This document shows, one piece after another, positions 7,127-8,911 of a DNA stretch of 8,911 nt. Numbering within the stretch: position 1 is the stretch's first letter; each line of letters opens with the position of its first letter. The notes under the pieces are model-generated. The model saw nothing but the letters and a program-made list of their open reading frames with translations, was not told the origin of the DNA and did no database searches. The position numbers and the translations under genes were made by a program. Source of the DNA: Pseudolabrys sp. (GTDB lineage Bacteria > Pseudomonadota > Alphaproteobacteria > Rhizobiales > Xanthobacteraceae); the NCBI GenBank assembly GCA_026125925.1, contig JAHCKF010000124.1, forward strand, positions 1 through 8,911. The letters run 5' to 3'.

Positions 7127-7149
7127 GGCCGCCTTCGGCGGCCGTTCTT
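7127..7149 (+). terminator. Candidate terminator of the TRAP operon
   Basis: GGCCGCC and GGCGGCC form a perfect 7-bp GC stem with a TTC loop, followed by GTTCTTC, a short U-rich run. It begins 38 nt after the permease stop and directly follows the 10-bp hairpin at 7101-7122, which lacks a U-run. Both probably contribute to ending transcription. Confidence 0.45.
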
Positions 7150-7281
7150 CAACCAAAGTACGCCGAGGCAAAGCCTCGGCTATGCCGCCAAAGCGATAGC
7201 GAAGGCGGATCGGGTGAGGGGCAAGGCAAAGCTTTGCCGCAGACGCCCCCTCACCCGGCTCGCGCCTGCCGGCGCTCGCCA

Positions 7282-7307
7282 CCCTCTCCCCGCAAGCGGG
7301 GCGAGGG
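7282..7307 (-). terminator. Hairpin at the 3' end of the dioxygenase gene
   Basis: A 12-bp stem with one mismatch and an AA loop, 11 nt past the dioxygenase stop codon on the minus strand. No U-run follows on that strand, so it may act as an mRNA 3'-end stabiliser or Rho-linked barrier and not as a classical terminator. It is the right-hand unit of the palindromic element. Confidence 0.35.
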
Positions 7308-7318
7308 AAGAAGGGAGT

Positions 7319-8383
7319 TCAATTCCCCTCCCGCCAGATGCCGAGCGACTCCTGTGCCGGGCGGTCCGAGATCGAGAACAGGACGGCGTCGCCGTTGCCC
7401 GTGACCTCATGGCTGTAGCGCTTCCACGGCGGCACCACGAAGACATCGTTGACGCCCCAGTCGAACGGCTGGCCGTCGATCATGGTGCGCCCCTCGCCCT
7501 CGGCGACACAGAATACCGTGCCATCGGTCGAGCGGTAGGGCTCACCCTTGAAGCCCTTGGGCAGCAGCGCCAGATGCGCGCCCATGGTCGGCAGCACCGG
7601 GCCGCCATTGATCGGGTTGGCGTAGCGCACGCGCGCGCCATGGCGCTTGTCGACGTCGCCGGTCTTCTTCATGCGATCGAGGATCGGCTTCATCTTGCGG
7701 TACGGATAATTAATCACCGGCGTGCGGTTGGCCACGGCGGGCATGCCGTCCGGCAACACGCCGGTGGCGAAGCGCTCGAACGAGTCGCCGTCCTCGTGAT
7801 TGACGTTCTGCATCTTCTCGTCGAAGTGGTTTGCGAACGAGGTCTGGAAGTGGTTGACGATGTGCATGTCGAGCACGTCGAGCCACATCACCGGCTCACT
7901 TCCGGGATTGCCGTGATCGTGCGGCGCCCAGTTGGCGGTGATGATGAAGTCGCCGTGTTCCATCGATGACTTCTCGCCCTCCACCGCGGTGTACGCGCCC
8001 TTGCCCTTGAGGACGAAGCGGATGGCAGAGGCGACGTGCTGATGCGCCTCGGCGATCTCGCCCGGCATGATGAGCTGGATGCCGGCGAACAGCGAATTGG
8101 TGATCTTGGACTTGCCGGGCTCGCCGGGGTTCTCCAGCACCAGCACGCGGCGCTCGGCCTCCTCGGCGGTGATGACGTCGCCGGCCTCCAGCATGTATTT
8201 CTCGACCTGCGGGAATTTCCACAGCGCCGGCACCATCTGCGTCTTCGGCTCCGGCGTCACCAGGCCCTTAAGCACCTCCCAGAGCGGCGCCAGGTTGTGG
8301 CTGCGGATCTTCTCGTAATAGGCCTGCCGCGACCCCTGGATATTGTGCTTGGCATCCGGTTTGGCCTCGGTTGTCATCGCCAT
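7319..8383 (-). CDS. Gentisate 1,2-dioxygenase-family ring-cleaving enzyme (bicupin)
   Basis: A 354-residue cytoplasmic Fe(II) extradiol-type dioxygenase of the family containing gentisate (EC 1.13.11.4), salicylate and 1-hydroxy-2-naphthoate 1,2-dioxygenases; it opens a ring between a hydroxyl and the neighbouring carboxyl carbon. The N-terminal cupin (about 95-170) carries the iron ligands: His114 and His116 in AHQHVASAIRF, and His155 in APHDHGN, with the family spacing of 41 residues. Arg122, His157 and Asp169 (MWLDV) also match conserved family positions. The C-terminal cupin (about 265-345) has no complete metal triad, as is usual. The start at 8383 is supported by AAGGGAG 7 nt upstream and by family length; an ORF start at 8491 would add 36 residues of promoter sequence. 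Phe99 (SLFAG) stands where a Trp (LWAG) is usual, so the substrate may not be gentisate. Downstream of an SDR gene on the same strand, convergent with the TRAP operon. Confidence 0.92.
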   Translation of the reverse strand: MAMTTEAKPDAKHNIQGSRQAYYEKIRSHNLAPLWEVLKGLVTPEPKTQMVPALWKFPQVEKYMLEAGDVITAEEAERRVLVLENPGEPGKSKITNSLFAGIQLIMPGEIAEAHQHVASAIRFVLKGKGAYTAVEGEKSSMEHGDFIITANWAPHDHGNPGSEPVMWLDVLDMHIVNHFQTSFANHFDEKMQNVNHEDGDSFERFATGVLPDGMPAVANRTPVINYPYRKMKPILDRMKKTGDVDKRHGARVRYANPINGGPVLPTMGAHLALLPKGFKGEPYRSTDGTVFCVAEGEGRTMIDGQPFDWGVNDVFVVPPWKRYSHEVTGNGDAVLFSISDRPAQESLGIWREGN

Positions 8384-8390
8384 GGCTTCA

Positions 8391-8397
8391 CTCCCTT
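8391..8397 (-). promoter_or_regulatory. Ribosome binding site of the dioxygenase gene
   Basis: AAGGGAG on the minus strand, 7 nt before the ATG at 8383-8381. It decides this start over the ATG at 8377 (MTT) and the far upstream in-frame ATG at 8491. Confidence 0.75.
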
Positions 8398-8398
8398 G

Positions 8399-8416
8399 CG
8401 GCGGAATGCTCCGCCG
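8399..8416. promoter_or_regulatory. Hairpin next to the dioxygenase Shine-Dalgarno
   Basis: CGGCGGA (8399-8405) and TCCGCCG (8410-8416) form a perfect 7-bp stem with a 4-nt loop (ATGC). It ends one nucleotide from the Shine-Dalgarno of the dioxygenase, inside its expected 5' leader. It may be an operator below the promoter, an mRNA structure affecting translation, or a relic of a transcription stop after the SDR gene. Confidence 0.35.
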
Positions 8417-8437
8417 GATGTTCCGGTTTTGGGAGGC

Positions 8438-8443
8438 TTTATA
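8438..8443 (-). promoter_or_regulatory. Candidate -10 box (TATAAA) of the dioxygenase gene
   Basis: TATAAA on the minus strand in an otherwise GC-rich 133-bp gap after the SDR gene; transcription would begin near 8431 and give a leader of about 48 nt. The -35 at 17 bp (TTCCGC) is poor, so an activator would be expected. It lies between inverted ATGTTCCG (8418-8425) and CGGAACAT (8462-8469) sites. The dioxygenase may still also be read through from the SDR gene. Confidence 0.35.
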
Positions 8444-8516
8444 GCGCACCTGGGGGGCGCGCGGAACATGCCACGAGCCGCGGTCGGCCATGCGCGGAAC
8501 GATAATTCCGGCCCGC

Positions 8517-8911
8517 TCAGTTGTTCACAGAGCCGCCGTCCACGACCAGCGACTGGCCGGTGACGAAATTGCTGTCGTCGGAGGCAAGGAACACCAGCGC
8601 GCCGAGGAGATCCTCCGGATAGGCGTCGCGCTTGAAGGCGCGCGTGTTACGGATCTTGACCCGCTCCTCCTCGATATGGGCTGTGTTGGTCAGCCCGGTA
8701 TCGGACAGGATCAAGCCGGGCGAGAGCGTGTTGACGCAGATATTGTGCTCGCCCAGTTCGCGCGACAGCGCCCGGGTGAAGGCGATGATGGCGCCTTTTG
8801 AGGCGACATAAGGCAGCATGCGCGGAATGCCCTTGTAGGGCGTGCCGGAGGCGATGTTGATGATCTTGCCGCTCTTCTGGCCGATCATGTGCGGCGCGAC
8901 GTGGCGCACCG
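8517..8911 (-). CDS. Short-chain dehydrogenase/reductase, C-terminal part (5' end outside window)
   Basis: An NAD(P)-dependent oxidoreductase of the classical SDR family; about 131 of an expected ~250 residues are visible, and the frame is open to the window edge. The visible part contains the catalytic Ser in KIINIASGT and, 13 residues on, the YxxxK motif in PYVASKGA, the correct spacing. Then follow the family-typical FTRALSREL...ICVNTLSPG segment and the C-terminal LVFLASDDSNFVTGQSLVVDGG. The cofactor-binding TGxxxGxG region and any TM or tag lie outside. It is upstream of the dioxygenase on the same strand with a 133-bp gap, so the two may be co-regulated. The likely role is oxidising or reducing an alcohol or ketone of the same catabolic pathway; this is inference, as SDR sequences alone do not reveal the substrate. 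Confidence 0.93.
   Translation of the reverse strand, partial: VRHVAPHMIGQKSGKIINIASGTPYKGIPRMLPYVASKGAIIAFTRALSRELGEHNICVNTLSPGLILSDTGLTNTAHIEEERVKIRNTRAFKRDAYPEDLLGALVFLASDDSNFVTGQSLVVDGGSVNN

Larger units (their letters stand above)
7101..7307. repeat. Composite intergenic palindromic repeat element
   Basis: The 229 bp between the two convergent genes are almost wholly palindromes. In order: CTCTCCCCGC/GCGGGGAGAG (7101-7110/7113-7122, 10-bp perfect); GGCCGCC/GGCGGCC (7127-7133/7137-7143); GCCGAGGC/GCCTCGGC (7162-7169/7173-7180); CGGGTGAGGGG/CCCCTCACCCG (7211-7221/7247-7257) enclosing the 14-bp palindrome GGCAAAGCTTTGCC (7225-7238); GCGCC/GGCGC (7262-7266/7271-7275); and CCCTCTCCCCGC/GCGGGGCGAGGG (7282-7293/7296-7307, one mismatch). 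The two end hairpins share CTCTCCCCGC and GCGGGG. From memory, such CTCTCCCCGC hairpins and CCCTCACCC blocks recur between genes in many Rhizobiales genomes, as REP-like dispersed elements. It contains no gene; open frames through it are artefacts. Confidence 0.75.

Noticed and set aside
5620..7152. Open frame of 510 codons on the minus strand opposite the TRAP permease
   Set aside because: Extremely Arg/His/Asp-rich composition typical of the antisense of a hydrophobic protein in GC-rich DNA; the plus strand is a clear permease.
7101..7307. CRISPR array
   Set aside because: The repeats are inverted stems of different sequence and length, not direct repeats with regular spacers, and no cas genes are near.
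7214..7969. 251-codon plus-strand frame from the palindromic repeat into the dioxygenase gene
   Set aside because: Starts inside a palindrome and runs antisense to the dioxygenase; no family signal.
8455..8476. TGGCATG on the minus strand as a sigma-54 -24 element before the dioxygenase
   Set aside because: The required -12 GC/TTGCW element at the right spacing is absent (GCGCG is found there).
8384..8491. N-terminal extension of the dioxygenase from the ATG at 8491
   Set aside because: The extra 36 residues would cover the promoter-like and hairpin sequences and have no family match; a good RBS serves the ATG at 8383.

Overview
The window is GC-rich double-stranded bacterial DNA. Gene content (TAXI-type TRAP transporter, cupin ring-cleavage dioxygenase, 4HB chemoreceptor with a C-terminal xWxxF tail) and intergenic palindromic repeats point to an alphaproteobacterium, most likely of the Rhizobiales (Bradyrhizobium/Pseudolabrys/Rhodopseudomonas-like). 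That assignment is inference from style; there is no rRNA or other marker gene here.

Layout. (1) 1-815, minus: N-terminal two thirds of an MFS drug/sugar-efflux type transporter, cut by the window edge. (2) 919-1821, plus: a LysR-family regulator, divergent from the MFS gene across 103 bp, with a palindrome that encloses a TATGAT -10 box immediately before its start codon. (3) 1835-3586, minus: a methyl-accepting chemotaxis protein convergent with the LysR gene; one small hairpin carries both stop codons. (4) 3587-4172: a 586-bp gap without a convincing intact gene; it holds the chemoreceptor leader, several inverted repeats, the upstream region of the TRAP operon and a possible HTH-coding relic. 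(5) 4173-7089, plus: a two-gene TRAP operon, a TAXI-family periplasmic receptor followed 10 nt later by a fused DctQM permease. (6) 7090-7318: an intergenic mosaic of palindromes, which probably also ends transcription from both sides. (7) 7319-8383, minus: a gentisate 1,2-dioxygenase-family bicupin enzyme. (8) 8517-8911, minus: the C-terminal part of a short-chain dehydrogenase/reductase, cut by the window edge, lying upstream of the dioxygenase on the same strand.

How they may work together. The right half is an ordinary-looking aromatic-acid catabolic neighbourhood: an SDR and a ring-cleaving dioxygenase beside a high-affinity TRAP uptake system whose substrate is not known, with a chemoreceptor on the far side of the transporter. 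A reasonable hypothesis is sense, swim, take up and cleave for one (hydroxy)aromatic acid. The sequence shows only adjacency, not a shared regulon. The left half (LysR plus divergent MFS exporter) is a common self-contained regulator/transporter pair. I do not see a clearly novel multi-gene system; the most interesting items are the chemoreceptor/TRAP/dioxygenase combination, an atypical active-site residue in the dioxygenase, the palindrome mosaic at 7101-7307, and the cluster of CGGAA/TTCCG motifs in front of the dioxygenase.
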